A stretch of 64,000 nucleotides of DNA, taken from Cyclina sinensis (Eukaryota; Mollusca; Bivalvia; Venerida; Veneridae). Numbering within the stretch: position 1 is the stretch's first letter; each line of letters opens with the position of its first letter. The notes beneath the pieces are model-generated. The model saw nothing but the letters and a program-made list of their open reading frames with translations, had not been told where the DNA came from and did not search any database. The DNA lies in NCBI GenBank assembly GCA_012932295.1, contig JAAONU010000013.1:9512821-9576820 (forward strand). Direction: 5' to 3'. Made by a program: the position numbers and the translations under genes. Positions 1 to 31,400 of the stretch are shown one piece after another.

Positions 1-3000
1 AGTCTGTCTGTCCCATCTGCAGACCATGTGATTTCCAGTTAATTACAAAGCAACCCATGCCATCTACTTACATTGCAGTAACTGTTGTTAGGTAGGTTGT
101 TTAGGATGATTAGATGTCCCCTTTTGATTTTAGGGATTTCTGATGCATACAATGAAGAGGGGTGAAAAGAAGGGGGCGGGGAGTTGAATCTGTCCACTAT
201 TCTGACAGTTCTTATTTCACTGGCCTCACATGGTAGTTTTAAGAGTATGACTATCTGAAATCATTGTCAAGTTAAGACAGTGTTACTACTGGAAGCTTAG
301 TAAGAGAAATAGAAATAATTGAATAATGAGCTTGTCTTCTGTATTCTAGAGACTTGGCAAGATTGGGGGTCAAGGTCACAACTACTGTCAGTCTTTTTGG
401 TGGGTCACCATTAGTAACACTGCTGAAACTTGGAATATGTGCTTAAATCTTTGTGAGGTCAAACTGTTTTTGTTAAATCTGTATAGCAAAAAAAAAAAAA
501 AAAAAAAAAAAAAACTTTTAGAAACTTTAGTCATTGAAAAATGTAACAGAATAAGAAATTTCACAGTGAATTTTTGAAATTATGTAAAAGACTTCGATCT
601 TGTGCCATTTTATTTCTTCAGTGAAGCTTTGACTGAATCACTTGTAATTAGAGCAGTAAAATGTAGAAATATTCATTTGTTTCATTAAAAGAACTGCTAG
701 ATGTTACAAGTAATTGCCTTGTGAAAAAAAAAAAAACCTGAATTTTTTCAAAAATTACATTTGTCAGTAGTCAATTTCTGAGTTAATATGAAGTGATTTC
801 TCTTCAGTAATATTGACTGAAGCATACAATGATCATGAATTGTATGTGTCTGTGTAAACTAATCTTATTTACTTAACTGAGAAATTGTCTCCTCAGCCAA
901 TATTCTGCTGACAAGTTTGATTTATTTTGTCATTTTGTGGCTGTACTGAGGTAGATATACGAGGCAAGTTTTTCATAGAGTAGAAGAAGCTAACTAATAA
1001 AATAAAAGTAGTTAATCAACTGCTTAAAAGTCAAATCAAGAAGGCAGCTGGTGTGGTTACGGTGTAAAGGCTTGTTGGCCAGTGTAGATCATGTGATCAC
1101 CATGACCATTTTGGCTTTTGACCATTTCTCTTTTGCCTTGTCAAGAATTTTGTTCGAGTTGCCAGAATGCTGTTTGTGTAACAGTCTTCGTAAAATAGAA
1201 ATTTTACACTGCAGTAAAGTCCTTGCTAGGGTTGTCTCCTTGTAATTTCAGCATTTTCAAGTTCAAGGTCATACTGAAAAAGTAGCAAAAAAGTTCATAA
1301 TAAGCAAAGTAATTTTTGCAGTATGCTTTATTGAAATGTCCTTAATTATATTAGTACCTTAGGTTTCCTTGCAAAACAGTGACCACTGTGTCTTTCAGTC
1401 TCTGGTTATGTTGTTATGCAGTGTAATATCTCAGAGGTTGTCTGAGGAGGTAGAGTAATAGATACTATAACAGGCATTTGTCCCCTGTTAATATGACAGT
1501 TTGCTGACTTGAAAAATGTCATCAGTATTACAATGATGAATATGCAATATTACGAGAAAGAAAAAAAAAACAGATGGTATTAGAAAACATTGATTTTCAT
1601 AAAAAAATATTATATACAGTATGCCTGTTTCCATTATTTGTAGATTCAGTGTAGATGGTTACTTATAAATAGCTGCTTATATTTATACTTTATTATATAG
1701 ATGAGTCAGTATATGCCAGAGTTGTGCATTGTCATGAATGGGCACATAGCTTCTTTAAATGTCAGATGTGGTTTCATATTCCAGTAGATCTATTTGCAGC
1801 AATTGTCAGGTACATCTATACAGCTAGAATGCCATGAAAGCATTTCAGGGATGTAGCAAGAAGCCTCTGATAGTTTGTATACGTACAGTTGAGATGTCGA
1901 TCTTCAAACCAGTAGCTGACCTGAATATTGTTTTCTTGTGTCGCATATTTTGATTCTAGCAAAAAAATTTTGTTTCACATTAGTATACTGTAGTTTTGTT
2001 CAGTTGCAATTTGTTTAATTGCCTTTTGTCTGCATGTATATTAAACCTGATTGTGATTATTCATTTCAACATTTTCAGTCAGAAACTGGTCAGTGCTGTC
2101 TGGACCAGTTAGGACTATATATAGACATGCATTCATAAATAATGCTTCCTGTGACAAAAATTAGTGAAGACCCACATTTTACCTGCGATGAAATAATGTT
2201 CATATTCTGAAATTAAAGGGAAAATAATCTGTTCTTTTAAACTTTATTTCTTTTTCAAAGGTCAAAATCAAAAATGGGGAACATGCTTGTAAAACATAAA
2301 ACAGAAGCTTAAGTGTATATAGTTATAATATTGAGATATTATCACTAATTTGTAAACTAAACAATTTTTTTTTTGTTTACCTTGTATTTAACAGTTCATG
2401 TTAATGGACAACTGCTCAGATGGGTGTGAGACTAGAGTTATATAACAGTGTCTTTATTCATTCACTGTGAAATCTTGATGGGCTCTGACTTATTGATATA
2501 ATATGGTAATTGATCCGTAAGTAGGTGATCAGATATATCGTTTGTTATTTGAAGGTTAGATATTTAAATGAATATTTGTATTGTTTATGTATTTGATAAT
2601 GACTTGTACAAGTTTGTAGGGGAGCTGTAAGGCATTGCCTGGTTATATTGATTGAAACACATTGGAAAATTTTGTTGAAATATCATTTTCTCTAGTTGTC
2701 TCCAAAGCAGTTTTATTGAAAGAGGCAAGTGAAAGATTTCTGGATTTTTAATGTTGTGTTTCATGACAAAGCCATTATAGATTGTTTTTACCAAAAGGTT
2801 TGACGTAAGTTTTTAGGTGTTTTTCACAGTGTAAGAAAATTAAATATTTAAAATGTCTAAATGTAAACAGTATGTATTAACTTGGATTTCTAATTGCAGT
2901 GGACTTTCATTTTCTACCTGATGTTACCTTGTAGTTAAAAAGATATATGAATCCTCTGTGATAATCTACCACTTATACAAAAGTGTTTTAGGCTTTTGAA

Positions 3001-3163
3001 TATCTGTTTGTATATAGTTCTACAAGCAATAGGTTATTGTCTTCAATTTTGATAGGAAGGACAGTAGGAAATGATTGAACTGCTGGGCTGCTGCAGCAAG
3101 AAAACAAGGGAATCTTTGCGAAGAATAGCCATACAATTAATATTATGCATTTTTGTTTTACAG
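1..3163 (+). other. MAGI intron, 5' part of window
   Basis: AT-rich sequence with an A-run near 489-514 and short A-runs. I see no exon with a coding signature on either strand; the listed short open frames have no family features. It is read as the end of a large intron whose upstream exon lies outside the window. Confidence 0.6.
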
Positions 3164-3196
3164 GATTCATCTTGGATTTAACCAGAAGTAAGGGAG
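3164..3196 (+). CDS. MAGI: Probable 33-nt MAGI microexon before PDZ1
   Basis: The stretch has a pyrimidine-rich acceptor (ttgttttacag) and a gtaatt donor. It is exactly 33 nt and enters and leaves in phase 1, so it reads FILDLTRSKG and joins in frame to the next exon (ALSKRVFVKDP). It sits only 45 nt upstream of that exon, which is very short for an intron and argues for either alternative acceptor use or a false call. No homology is recognised. Confidence 0.4.
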
Positions 3197-3241
3197 GTAA
3201 TTGTATGCATCAGACTATGCATTTATGTTTTGTTGTTTCAG

Positions 3242-20409
<17,168 letters not shown>

Positions 20410-23400
20410 GAATTCATGTTGTTGTATTATTTGTCTTCATAATTAAGGGATGTAATTAGAAGTTGTGCTGGAGTTGTGAAACTTGGAATTTTTATCCATG
20501 ATTTTAAAAGATGATTTTACTTGGAAGAATTCAGTATTTCATGAAGTCAGGGAGCTGTGTTTCAACATGCTGAATCTGTTCTTGAGAATGGAGGTATGTG
20601 AGGACAAAAAGAAACAAATGATAGACGCTGGTGCCCAGCCTAATAGTGAACGTCTTTGAAGAAATTGATGCTGATGTTTGGCAGAAGCATGCTTTGACTG
20701 TTTTAAGTAATTGAGCAGTTAGAAGATGGAGCAAAGTAAACTTCACATGAACAAGAGGATAACAATGAATGTAGTTGCTCACAAATATTTTCCACATCAG
20801 GTCATTTGAATATAGTCATTGTTCAGGAGGCTATAGCCAAAATGTTGTATGTGTCTTACAAGCTATTGGCAAAATGCCAGACATGTCTGTTGTGTATGCA
20901 CTATAATGTTGCTTATCTCTGCCTGTGGTGCCCAGAGCTATTTTACATAGAAATAAACATATGCTGCAGATTAGAAATGCAAGTTTTATGTTTTGCTAAA
21001 AGAATTGCACAACACTTTCCTATCTCTGTGTAAATAGAAAGGTCACCTTTTGCCTGTTAAATATTGTTTTGAAGAATTAGCCTGTATTACTCTAAGCTAA
21101 CTTAGTGATGGTTACTCAGTTTAAATTAAAAGAACGTTTTAGTAAGATTATGGTTAGAAATGCAGAAATCACTAGAACCTGTCTAAAAATGATGGTCTCA
21201 CATTTAGCTAAGCAGAAATCAGAGATTCAAGACTGGTCATAGTTTATAGGATGTTACATCAGGCCCTAAACAGTTAGTCACAAAAAATGGGGCATTGTGA
21301 AAAAAGTTCATGATGTTTTGCTCAAAACTTACTCCAAACTCCTTATAAAATTAGTTGTAAAACAGTAACTGACAATACCAAAGGTATTGTTAGTGTAAGG
21401 GCTAAAAAAGCACATACCGATACTATATTTACTCAGAGCTGAGCAAATCAAGGGGTCAGTGTTAAACCATTGTATCTATTTTATGTGTACTTGCAATAGT
21501 TTTGCACTAACCCCCTCAAAATATATTCAAGAAGAATATTAAGTAATTGTAATAGTTAAAATGAAAGAATGGTCACAGTCTGTGAAACGGTGGTGTTCTC
21601 TGACCACCTGAGATTTCTTATGTGATATGATATATTTTTTTACAATCTAGAGAATTAGCGTATCTGTGTTAAATAAATATGCATGCCAGTAAAATACTGT
21701 GGAACCATCAGATCACATGGACAAGAGATTTTCTGGCAGTCTTAAGACTTTTTTTAACAGAAAACTGGTCTAATATGTCTATATATATATTTAACACTAG
21801 CTTCTTCATAGAATGTTTTGAAGAACTTACTCAAAACATCTGTGAAATTCTCTTGTCCATGGTGGTTTATGGTTGACAGTAATAAAATGAGAATTCTTAG
21901 TTAATATAACTAATATTGTACAAATATTAGCTGGCTGTACAAATTTGCTAATAGATCTCTAATATACTTAGCCTTCCCTCCCTTTGTTTATTTTAATTAT
22001 TTTCCTTCCTCCCCAAAGTCTTTATCATAATGATAGATTTTGCATCACTCATTTTCTCTGTGAAAAACATGCGATTACTAACATTAGTTGTAAAAAAGTG
22101 TTGTGGCTCCTTTCCCTAGAATTCAGTTATCAGAGTATTTAATGTATTTAAGAGGGAACATTACTATAATGATTGATTTCATTTAAATTCCTTTGTGAAA
22201 ACAAAGACAGGTATCCTAAATTTTTGTGAGAGCAATTAAAAAAATACAGTGGGTAAGCTTTGAGTACTATACCAAATTTGTCCTTCTCCAGGGGTTGTAT
22301 TTCTTATTCTTCAAAAGTTTTGTTTTTACAAGACAGATATTTTATACAAAGAATAACTGTCATGGCTGCGGTATACTAAATAAATTGATCAATTACATTT
22401 TACACAGATTTTAGATACAAAGCAAGGTTATAAGGTTTCTTCATTACAGGAAGAAACTCAGTAGCGAAGAAAAAATAATGTGAAGTGGAAATAATACTTG
22501 ATCAACAGTTGAGAAGTATTTTCAATACTTTTAGTCATATTTTATTGTTTTAACTGCATTGTTTCTTGTAGATCATTTTATTTGGTTGTGTGTTGAACAT
22601 TTAGTTTTGGATCACTCTAACTTATTTTGTTTATTTCGGTTGTGTACAGTTTAGTTTTTTACATTTTAAATCATTTCATGCAATTTTCATGCAACTGTGG
22701 TGCAATTTACATTGTCAGTTTTTGTCAGCTGTTTCTGTGTTTGCCTTGAAATCATGTCACAAAAAAAGCTTTTCTTGTAATGAAAAAGAAATTTAAGGAG
22801 ACTAGAAAATTCCCCCTACTTAGAAAGAACTTTTCTCATGAAGATTTTCAAAAATACTTTAAGCAGAATCTGTAAATGTGTAAAAAAAGAATGATCATGA
22901 ATATATATAGCATATCTATATATATATTGTTACACAGATTATTGTAAACAGTGTTTGAGCTTTGTATTTCAGGCTAGGTTTACACATAAAGCATAATAAC
23001 AAGTGGTAAAAACAGTAAATCAAGTTTGTAAACCAGTAAAGCTTTTTTAAAAATAAATTAACGTTATTTAAGTCGTTCAGTATGACTTCCTAGGATTTTT
23101 TATGTGTAAACCAGACCTTATTACTATACATGTATAATGATGGCAGCTTCAGGTTGTGCAATGTTGTTTTAAATCTTTGACACTTTTATTTTCTACCAAG
23201 AAATGACCATTTACAACACTTTTGAAATTTACTGATTCGACTTGGAGGAAATACTGTTTGATACTGTAATTCCTCGAAAGTGGTAGTTTTATACTGCAAT
23301 AGTTTGAGTGTACACTGAAACAACATATACACTAAGCTATATAACCTTGTTTTCTCACTAACTGTGATTGCTTCTTTGAAAATTAAGATATTATCCCATT

Positions 23401-24793
23401 TTTGGTAAAAACTAAGTTTAGCAATGTTAATTGTTTTTTTACAAGTTACATGTGACTTTTCAAAGGTAGTGTAGAAAAAAGGTTTTTGCTGGAATATATT
23501 GTTTACCCAAGTGATGTTTGATCAGGAAAGGACTTTAATCTTTTAAATTTGGTCACTTGTGTGACTTTACTCATATACCATTGTTAATATACATAATACA
23601 TTTTAATATAATCAATTATCTCATTTAGCTGACAGTCATGTATTCCTGTAAATACTGCTTATACTAGAACAGTGACCTTGTTCACAGAACAGTGGTCTTT
23701 ATCATTACGAGCATTCTAGCACATATGTTCTATGTTATTATATACATGTACATCCACACATTTTGTGAACCGATTTGTAATGACGTAAGAAAACATTAAA
23801 ATTATCTGACATTTGAATTCACCTTGTATTTAAACTGATAATTTACATGTCAACATTCCCAGGTTCATCTTTTTAAATTTTTGGAAAATGAATTTTTTTC
23901 TGAAGTTTTGCACAGCTGGGAAAATTTAGGAAGGGTTTCACTTTTACTGTGTGGTTTTCTTAGTTTGAATTTAAATCAGTTTCTAAAAGTGAATGCTGTA
24001 TTTGTGAATTAAAACACAAGAAAATCAGATGAAGTAAATGACAAAAACAGGAAAATAGGAGAAAACTTACCTTAATTCTTACCTTTATTTCTATAACTGA
24101 ATATCCCTTGGGGAAAATCTCAGTCTCTTAGAGAGCATGTGTGCTTGTATGTTCAGATGTTAACGGATGATATTATGTATAATTATAAAACTGTAGAATG
24201 TAGTTTTTTGTACAGCAATAGGATGTATTCTCCAATCTGGAAAATGTGCATTAGTTTTACCATAGTGTTATGAAAGAAAACATGTGAGTAATAAACATAA
24301 TCAGAATATTGTATTTAAGAGAATACAGTCAAGATTTCTGGCAAAATTTTTGTTCTTAATTTATACAGATGCATTATCATGGACAAAATCAGAAGGCAAA
24401 CAAATATTTAGAAGGCATGTGTTCTTAGGTATTACAATATTTATAAGATTTATACATTGTCAGTGGAACCAATGCACAGTTTCCTATCTGTTGGGAAAGA
24501 CATGTATTGTTAAAGAGTGTAAAACAATTGTACTTTGTACAGAGACTATTATATTAAATACACTAAAACTGATCAAATGTTGTTGTTAATCTAAATTGGT
24601 TGTGAACTAGTTCATACACACCAGTGACTTTGGCTGAATATTTCTTGGTTTAAGTGTGATATTATTCAAATACTAAACTTCCCCTTGGCAATTATGCTTA
24701 ACTTTAATCACAAGGAAGACATAATGGATTTTACTTTGTAGACTGTTTTTATGTTGTTCTAAGGTTTAGTTTTCATGAAGAATTCTGGTTTTT
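20410..24793. other. Probable MAGI 3' UTR and intergenic DNA
   Basis: No coding signature on either strand. AATAAA hexamers occur at 21672 and 21881 and further on, so the MAGI transcript end cannot be fixed. Long 3' UTRs are usual for this kind of gene. The listed short open frames are AT-rich and featureless. Confidence 0.5.
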
Positions 24794-27240
24794 AGCTCAC
24801 CTGTCACGTAGTGACAGAGTGAGCTTTTCTGATCACCTTTTGTCCGTCGTCCGTCGGTCCGTCCACAATTAGTTCGTTAACACTCTAGTGGTCACATTTT
24901 TGCCTCAATTGTCATGAAACTTGCACGGGATGTTTGTCTCATTGATATCTCGGACGAGTTCGAACATGGGTTATCAGGGTTGGAAAACTAGGTCACAGAG
25001 CCCAAATATAGAAAAACCTTGTTAACACTCTAGAGGCTACTTTTTCAGTCCAAATATCCTGGAAATTTGTCAGAAAGGTTCTATTGATGATTTCTAGCTC
25101 AAGTTCAAATATGGGTAATCTGGGTTCAAAAACTAGGTCACGGAGCCCAAAAATAGAAAAATCTTGTTAACACTCTAGAGGTTACATTTTCAGCCCAAAT
25201 AATCTGGAATTTTGTCAAAAAGGTTGTTTTGACAATTTCTAGGTCAAGTTTAAATATGGGTCATCTGGGGTCAAAAACTAGGTCACAGAGCCCAAATATG
25301 GAAAAACCTTGTTAACACTCTAGAGGTTACATTTTCAGCCCAAATAATCTGGAAATTTGTCAGAAAGGTTGCTTTGACAATTTCTAGGTCAAGTTTAAAT
25401 ATGGGTCATCTGGGGTCAAAAACTAGGTCACGAAGCCAAAATATGGAAAAACCTTGTTAACACTCTAGAGGTTACATTTTCAGCCCAAATAATCTGGAAA
25501 TTTGTCAGAAAAGTTGCCTTGAGGATTTCTAGATCAAGTTCGAATATGGGTCATCTGGAGTCACAAACTAGGTCACAGAGCCCAAATATGGAAAAACCTT
25601 GTTAACACTCTAGAGGTTACATTTTCAGCCCAAATAATCTGGAAATTTGTCAGAAAAGTTGCCTTGAGGATTTCTAGATCAAGTTCGAATATGGGTCATC
25701 TGGAGTCACAATCTAGGTCACAGAGTCCAAATATGTAAAAACCTTGTTAACATTCTAAAGGTAGCATTTTCAGTCCAAATAACCTGGAAATTTGTCAGAA
25801 AGGTTCTATCGATGATTTCTAGCTTAGTTTTGAATATAGGTTTTCTGGGGTCAAAAACTAGGTCACAGAGCCCGAAAGTAGAAAAACCTTGTTAATCCTC
25901 TAGAGGTTACATTTTTAGTCCAAATGTCCTTGAAATTTGTCAGAAAGATTGTTTCAAAGATTTCTAGCTCAGATTTGGATATGGGTCATCTGGGATCAAA
26001 AACTAGGTCACATGGTTCAAATATGTAAAAAACTTTTTTAACACTCCAGAGGTTACATTTTCAGTCCAAATATCCTGGAAATTTGTCAGACAGGTTTTCT
26101 TGATGATTTCTAGCTCAAGTTGGAGTATGGGTCATCTTGGGTCAAAAACTAGGTCACAGAGCCCAAATATGGAAAAACCTTGTTAACACTCTAGAGGTTA
26201 CATTTTCAGCCCAAATAATCTGGAAATTTGTCAGAAAAGTTGCCTTGAGGATTTCTAGATCAAGTTCGAATATGGGTCATCTGGAGTCACAATCTAGGTC
26301 ACAGAGTCCAAATATGTAAAAACCTTGTTAACATTCTAAAGGTAGCATTTTCAGTCCAAATAACCTGGAATTTTGTCAGAAAGGTTCTATCGATGATTTC
26401 TAGCTTAGTTTTGAATATAGGTTTTCTGGGGTCAAAAACTAGGTCACAGAGCCCGAAAGTAGAAAAACCTTGTTAATCCTCTAGAGGTTACATTTTTAGT
26501 CCAAATGTCCTTGAAATTTGTCAGAAAGATTGTTTCAAAGATTTCTAGCTCAGATTTGGATATGGGTCATCTGGGATCAAAAACTAGGTCACATGGTTCA
26601 AATATGTAAAAAACTTTTTAACACTCCAGAGGTTACATTTTCAGTCCAAATATCCTGGAAATTTGTCAGACAGGTTTTCTTGATGATTTCTAGCTCAAGT
26701 TGGAGTATGGGTCATCTTGGGTCAAAAACTAGGTCACAGAGCCCAAATATGGAAAAAACTTGTTAACACTCTAGAGGTAACATTTTAATTCCAAATAACC
26801 TGGAAATTTGTCAGAAAGCATAATTCTATGGTTTCTAGGTCAAATTTGAATATGGGTCATCTGAAGTCAAAACATTTAGGTCACAGAGCCCAAATATTGA
26901 AAAACTTTGTACACACTCTAGAGGCTACATTTTCAGTCCAAATGTCCTGGAAATTTGTCAGGAAGGTTGTTTTGATGATTTGTAGCTCAAGTTTGGATAT
27001 GGGTAATCTGGGGTCAAAAACTAGGTCATAGAGCCCAAATATGGAAAAATCTTGTTAACACTCTAGAGATAACATTTTCAGTACAAATAACCTTGAAATT
27101 TGTCAAAGAGATTGTTTCAATAATTTCTAGGTCAAGTTTGAATATGGGCCATCTGGGGTCAAATAACCAGGTCCATAGCAACTTTGTTTAAAGCAGTCAT
27201 ACTCAGGTGAGCGATACAGGGCCATCATGGCCCTCTTGTT
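24794..27240. mobile_element. Hairpin-ended element with about 15 core repeats of about 145 bp
   Basis: Left end is a two-part hairpin: AGCTCAC/GTGAGCT outer and TGTCAC/GTGACA inner, 24794-24825. A gtccgtcgtccgtcggtccgtcc box follows. Then about 15 core units of about 145 bp run on, with ctaggtcacagagcccaaat, ccttgttaacactctagagg and ggaaatttgtcagaaagg. The right end (27201-27240) has the palindrome GGGCCATcATGGCCC. The element at 58859-61184 shares both ends in inverted orientation. No long open frame; non-autonomous. Confidence 0.78.
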
Positions 27241-28386
27241 ATGTATGAGTATGTATAAATTTCAGTCAAGTTTCAGTTATTTTTGTCTCATCTTCTAGTA
27301 TGGCAGTGAGGCCTAGTTAAGGTAATTTGGCCATCAGGTGTCGACTGTCTTCTTCAATCCCACTCTTATGTCCATGCCATATTTTAAATAATGCACATTA
27401 TTATATTTACCATGGAAAGATGATTACTCATCACATGGCCCAGGTTTTAGGTGAAGGACATGTCTATGTTTTACCATGCCTAAACAAGTTTCGTGTAATT
27501 TGGTAAAAAGCAGATTGCCTACATCAGGGTCACACTTAACAACTTGGAATATTTATATTCAGCCCTTACCTTTGATGCAGAATGACATTTAAATTTAAAG
27601 TTCTTATCACAATTAGTTACCGGAAGCCCTACAGAGGTGTATCTGGTCAAGTTCATCCTTTGTCCTGAATTAATGCATTGGATCATAGCTTTATCATACA
27701 TAAAGATATGTCTAAGTGATTAGAAATTACAATAACAAAACATATGAATCCATTTTACTTTTTATATAATACCAAATATATATAAAACATAAAAAAGCAT
27801 GTGTACTGTAAATGGATGTTATTTTTTTTTGTCGTGTGAATGTGAAAATATCAACTTAAACTTTCTCCGTACATTAAAATATATGTAACTAGATGCATTT
27901 CTTCCCTTAAATTCTATCACAGGAAAGAAATAAGGCATTAGTTAAAGCTGGAGGACTGACTTTTGTAATGAATCAACGAAAAAAGAAAGTAAAATGCCAT
28001 ATTTTATGTCAATGCCATTTCAGACACAGGGTCCTCCTGCTTCAAATAAATCCCTTACTTAAGTCATTTTCCCATGCCTAAGCATTTAACTTAAAAGTTA
28101 CATGAATATGTATGAAGCCTTATAAAACAGTATACGCAAGTAAAAAGTATTCACAATTCTCAGCAAGCACAATATAATGAAATAACAGCAGCAAACTGGC
28201 AATGAAATACTGTCATTAGTTCTGTAGGCACCATTTATATGTTTTCTGTAACCTTTCCTTTTTAAGGAGATTTTCAAATCTATATTTAAAGCACATGTTA
28301 GATATAGGGAAGTCTCCCATTTCAGCCAAGTGGAAAGCATTTAGCTATAGCCTATAGATGTTGGTGACTAAATGTTTTGTTTATCA
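27241..28386 (-). other. Reelin 3' UTR and intergenic DNA
   Basis: Sequence downstream of the reelin stop on the minus strand. No coding signature was seen on either strand, and I could not choose a polyadenylation site. The neighbouring genes converge here. Confidence 0.5.
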
Positions 28387-28444
28387 TTACTTTGATGATA
28401 AATGTCTCCTTCTTCTTCTGTAAAATTTCATACTTGTTCTGCCT
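28387..28444 (-). CDS. RELN: RELN last exon 43: basic C-terminal tail and stop
   Basis: 58-nt coding part, acceptor tttttcttgcag, stop TAA at 28387-28389. It joins exon 42 in phase 2 and encodes [18 protein letters not shown]. This resembles the vertebrate C-terminal region (RHFYNRRRRSLRRYP). Too short for an open-frame list; found by phase and by the FYxRRRR string. Confidence 0.85.
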
Positions 28445-31400
28445 CTGCAAGAAAAACAGCAAATATTTGTTGTAACTGTCCAGCAAACTAATAGAAATAA
28501 AATATTCAGTTCAATCACACTGCTACCTCCATGGTTATTTAACTCTTCAACTACTTAGCCAACAGGAAGGTCACTCAAATATGTTTCAAGGTCATTATGT
28601 CACACAATGGTAGTTAATATGAGAAAGACTGATCTTTGTACCATATGTGGTACAGCAAAAAGCACAAAAATCTGGCAACAGACAGCTCATGTATGCTTCT
28701 GGATCCAAGGTTTAATAATGTATTTGAGGGAGAACATTGTGTGACTAAGTACATTTGAATAAGGTATGTCATTATTTCAGTATCCCTTTTATGGGGTGTG
28801 TAAGAAGCATAGGTGATAAGTGTAAAGAACAGGTGAGCATTTAAATTTTGCCTATTACCATATAATCATGACTGCATTCGGAGATTTTTCTGGTAAACAT
28901 GTCTACGCTCACAAATAACTGATTATATAGGTCAAAATTAATAGTATGTGTTTGCCACTTTACCATTCTGATGTCAGAAGAAGCAATCAGATATTACTCG
29001 AAACATTTCAAATATTCCCAGACTTACGGTACAACTTCCACATGATCTATAGCCCACTGATCAAAGCCCTGCCCCCCATGCACGGGTTGCCACCATCTGA
29101 TCTGCACTCCCTCAGCACGTGCAGCAAGTGGTATATCATACGCCAGTCTCTTAGGTACGAGATGGTCAGCTGGATCATGACGTGCTATCAGTATCCAATC
29201 AGCTCCCTGAAAAGAACATAGTTGGAGAACAATAGTATTACAGTCATAATGTGAATCTTCAGATCGTTGACAGACAACATGATAATTTTTTTGTAGAATC
29301 ATAGTTTTTGTTGCATCGCAATGTGTTCGTAGTATACACAATTCTTTAGACTGCCTTTAGTCTGTACTTGTTTTTTAGGCAAAAAGTCACATGGTTAATA
29401 AGAAGTGTAAAAATTTAGTGCACCAACTCTGAAACAAAGATATACTTTTTTGTTACAAGCTCTGGAATAAGTTTTAATATTCTGGATGTGATGTAAATCT
29501 CTGGGACTAGTGTGAGTACTGATCATGATGTTTGTTTCAACAGCCTCATGAAAAATCCAACTGACCTGGTTAGAGGAGTACTGTAGTAGGACACCCCTAT
29601 ACTCTGACTTATCCCCCGTCTTCACATTACACTCTGGTGTCTGGGCTCTACACCCAATTTGTAACACAAACATTACTTTGCTGAAATATATGGTTAAACA
29701 TATGAAATATAAAGATTAATGTAAGTATGTTTAGTAGTTGAAAAATCAATTTTCTTTAAATGATTTACAGAAAATCTCCCAATTGTGTAAGGCAGAGATA
29801 TGTTTAGATTAAAGACAGTAAGATATAAAATGTAAGCTTTGGAAAGGCAAACTGGCACCAGAATGTGGGAGAAGAGAGTAAAACAATTATTTCATTTCTC
29901 ATGGCCTAACATTTTAAAACAGAAGTTGAAGTTAACCTTGCGGCTGTAAGATCCATCTCCACTGTTCTTGCCTCTCTCAGACCACATCCATTGAAGTAGA
30001 GGGTCTTCCCATGGGCATAGGGCAACAGTGCTCCACAACCAAATCCAATACCTCCTCCAGACACAAGGGCCCAGTGGGAGGTATACACCCCACCCTCAAA
30101 TGAATCAAACATACGACTTAACTGTTTTTCTTTTGGCATACATGAGGAACCTATAATATTGGCATGAAAATATTTCAACACAGAACCAAAGATAAAATAG
30201 GATAACGATTAGGGAAACTGATATCATGGCTTATAATACCTATCCAAATCAATTCAATGAAAATGAATGTTACTGACACATAGAGACATGACAAAACAAG
30301 TCTCATTAACAAAAAGATGAAATTAGGTCATGACTTAGTAAATGCTATGACTAATCAGCCCTGTTCTCACCTAGTAACATCTTGCCATATATTTACTCCT
30401 TTTTAAACATGAACAGTAACCATGTCATTTAATCGGGATTTCGACCTAAAAATATTTCATATCCAAAATGAAATTGCTATATCCTGTGACTTAATAGTAC
30501 ATTTTCTACGAAATCAAAACCAAAAAATTGTGTTAAAGTGCTTAACCCCTACAGATGCTAATGACCAACTGGTTATTCTCCTAAATGTTTATTTCTCCAT
30601 GTGTAAACTAAATTTACTGAAAAACAGTACAAAGATATCCCTTGTCTGTTTTCAGTGTGTAGTTCCACAGCTAACATGGGTTACTTACCCTTGTATCCAT
30701 CATCACAATGACAACGCCCTCCCTTGCAGTCCCCTCGGCCATGACACATGTCAGGGCAGGTCTCTCCCACATAAATATCATCTAGGGCCCAACTAGGGGC
30801 TTCAGCATCTGGTGAATCCTGCACCCACCTGAACCTTGTAGCACTGTGAAGATAAAAGAATAAATACAGTTGAGATGAAACAATTTGAATTACCAATAGA
30901 CCTGACCTTTTTTGTGCATTTTTCGTGATATTATTTTGTTCCTAGCAAATATTATTAACTTGACTACTCAATGTTTATACAGTTCACCATGATTTCATTC
31001 TAACATGAATCATTTGATTGTGTATCTGCTGTAATAGTATCTTTATATTATGGATCAAGTAATAAATAATAAAACAAAAAGGTCTGAATGCATAACTTAA
31101 GACAAAACTGACAGAGCATTTGGCTTTTTTCAGGGGTTACACAATGGCCAAACAGGATCAATTTATTGGTCATACAGGACCAATTTATTTCAACTTTTGA
31201 CTTTTACTAATCAAATATTTTTTTTAATTTATGTAACTATTAATTAAAAAACATACTCAAAAGAAATATATTTATAAAAAAGAAACTGACATTTCCAAAC
31301 TTATTTGACAATGATGAAATTAAATCAGAGAAGAGTTTCATAATATTGAATGAGAGACTTAAGGGGTAATGATTTCACCTGGAGAAAGTTTTCTCTGGCA

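Noticed and set aside
28098..28340. 80-codon minus-strand frame as a further reelin exon
   Set aside because: It lies downstream of the reelin stop, lacks splice sites and any reelin motif.
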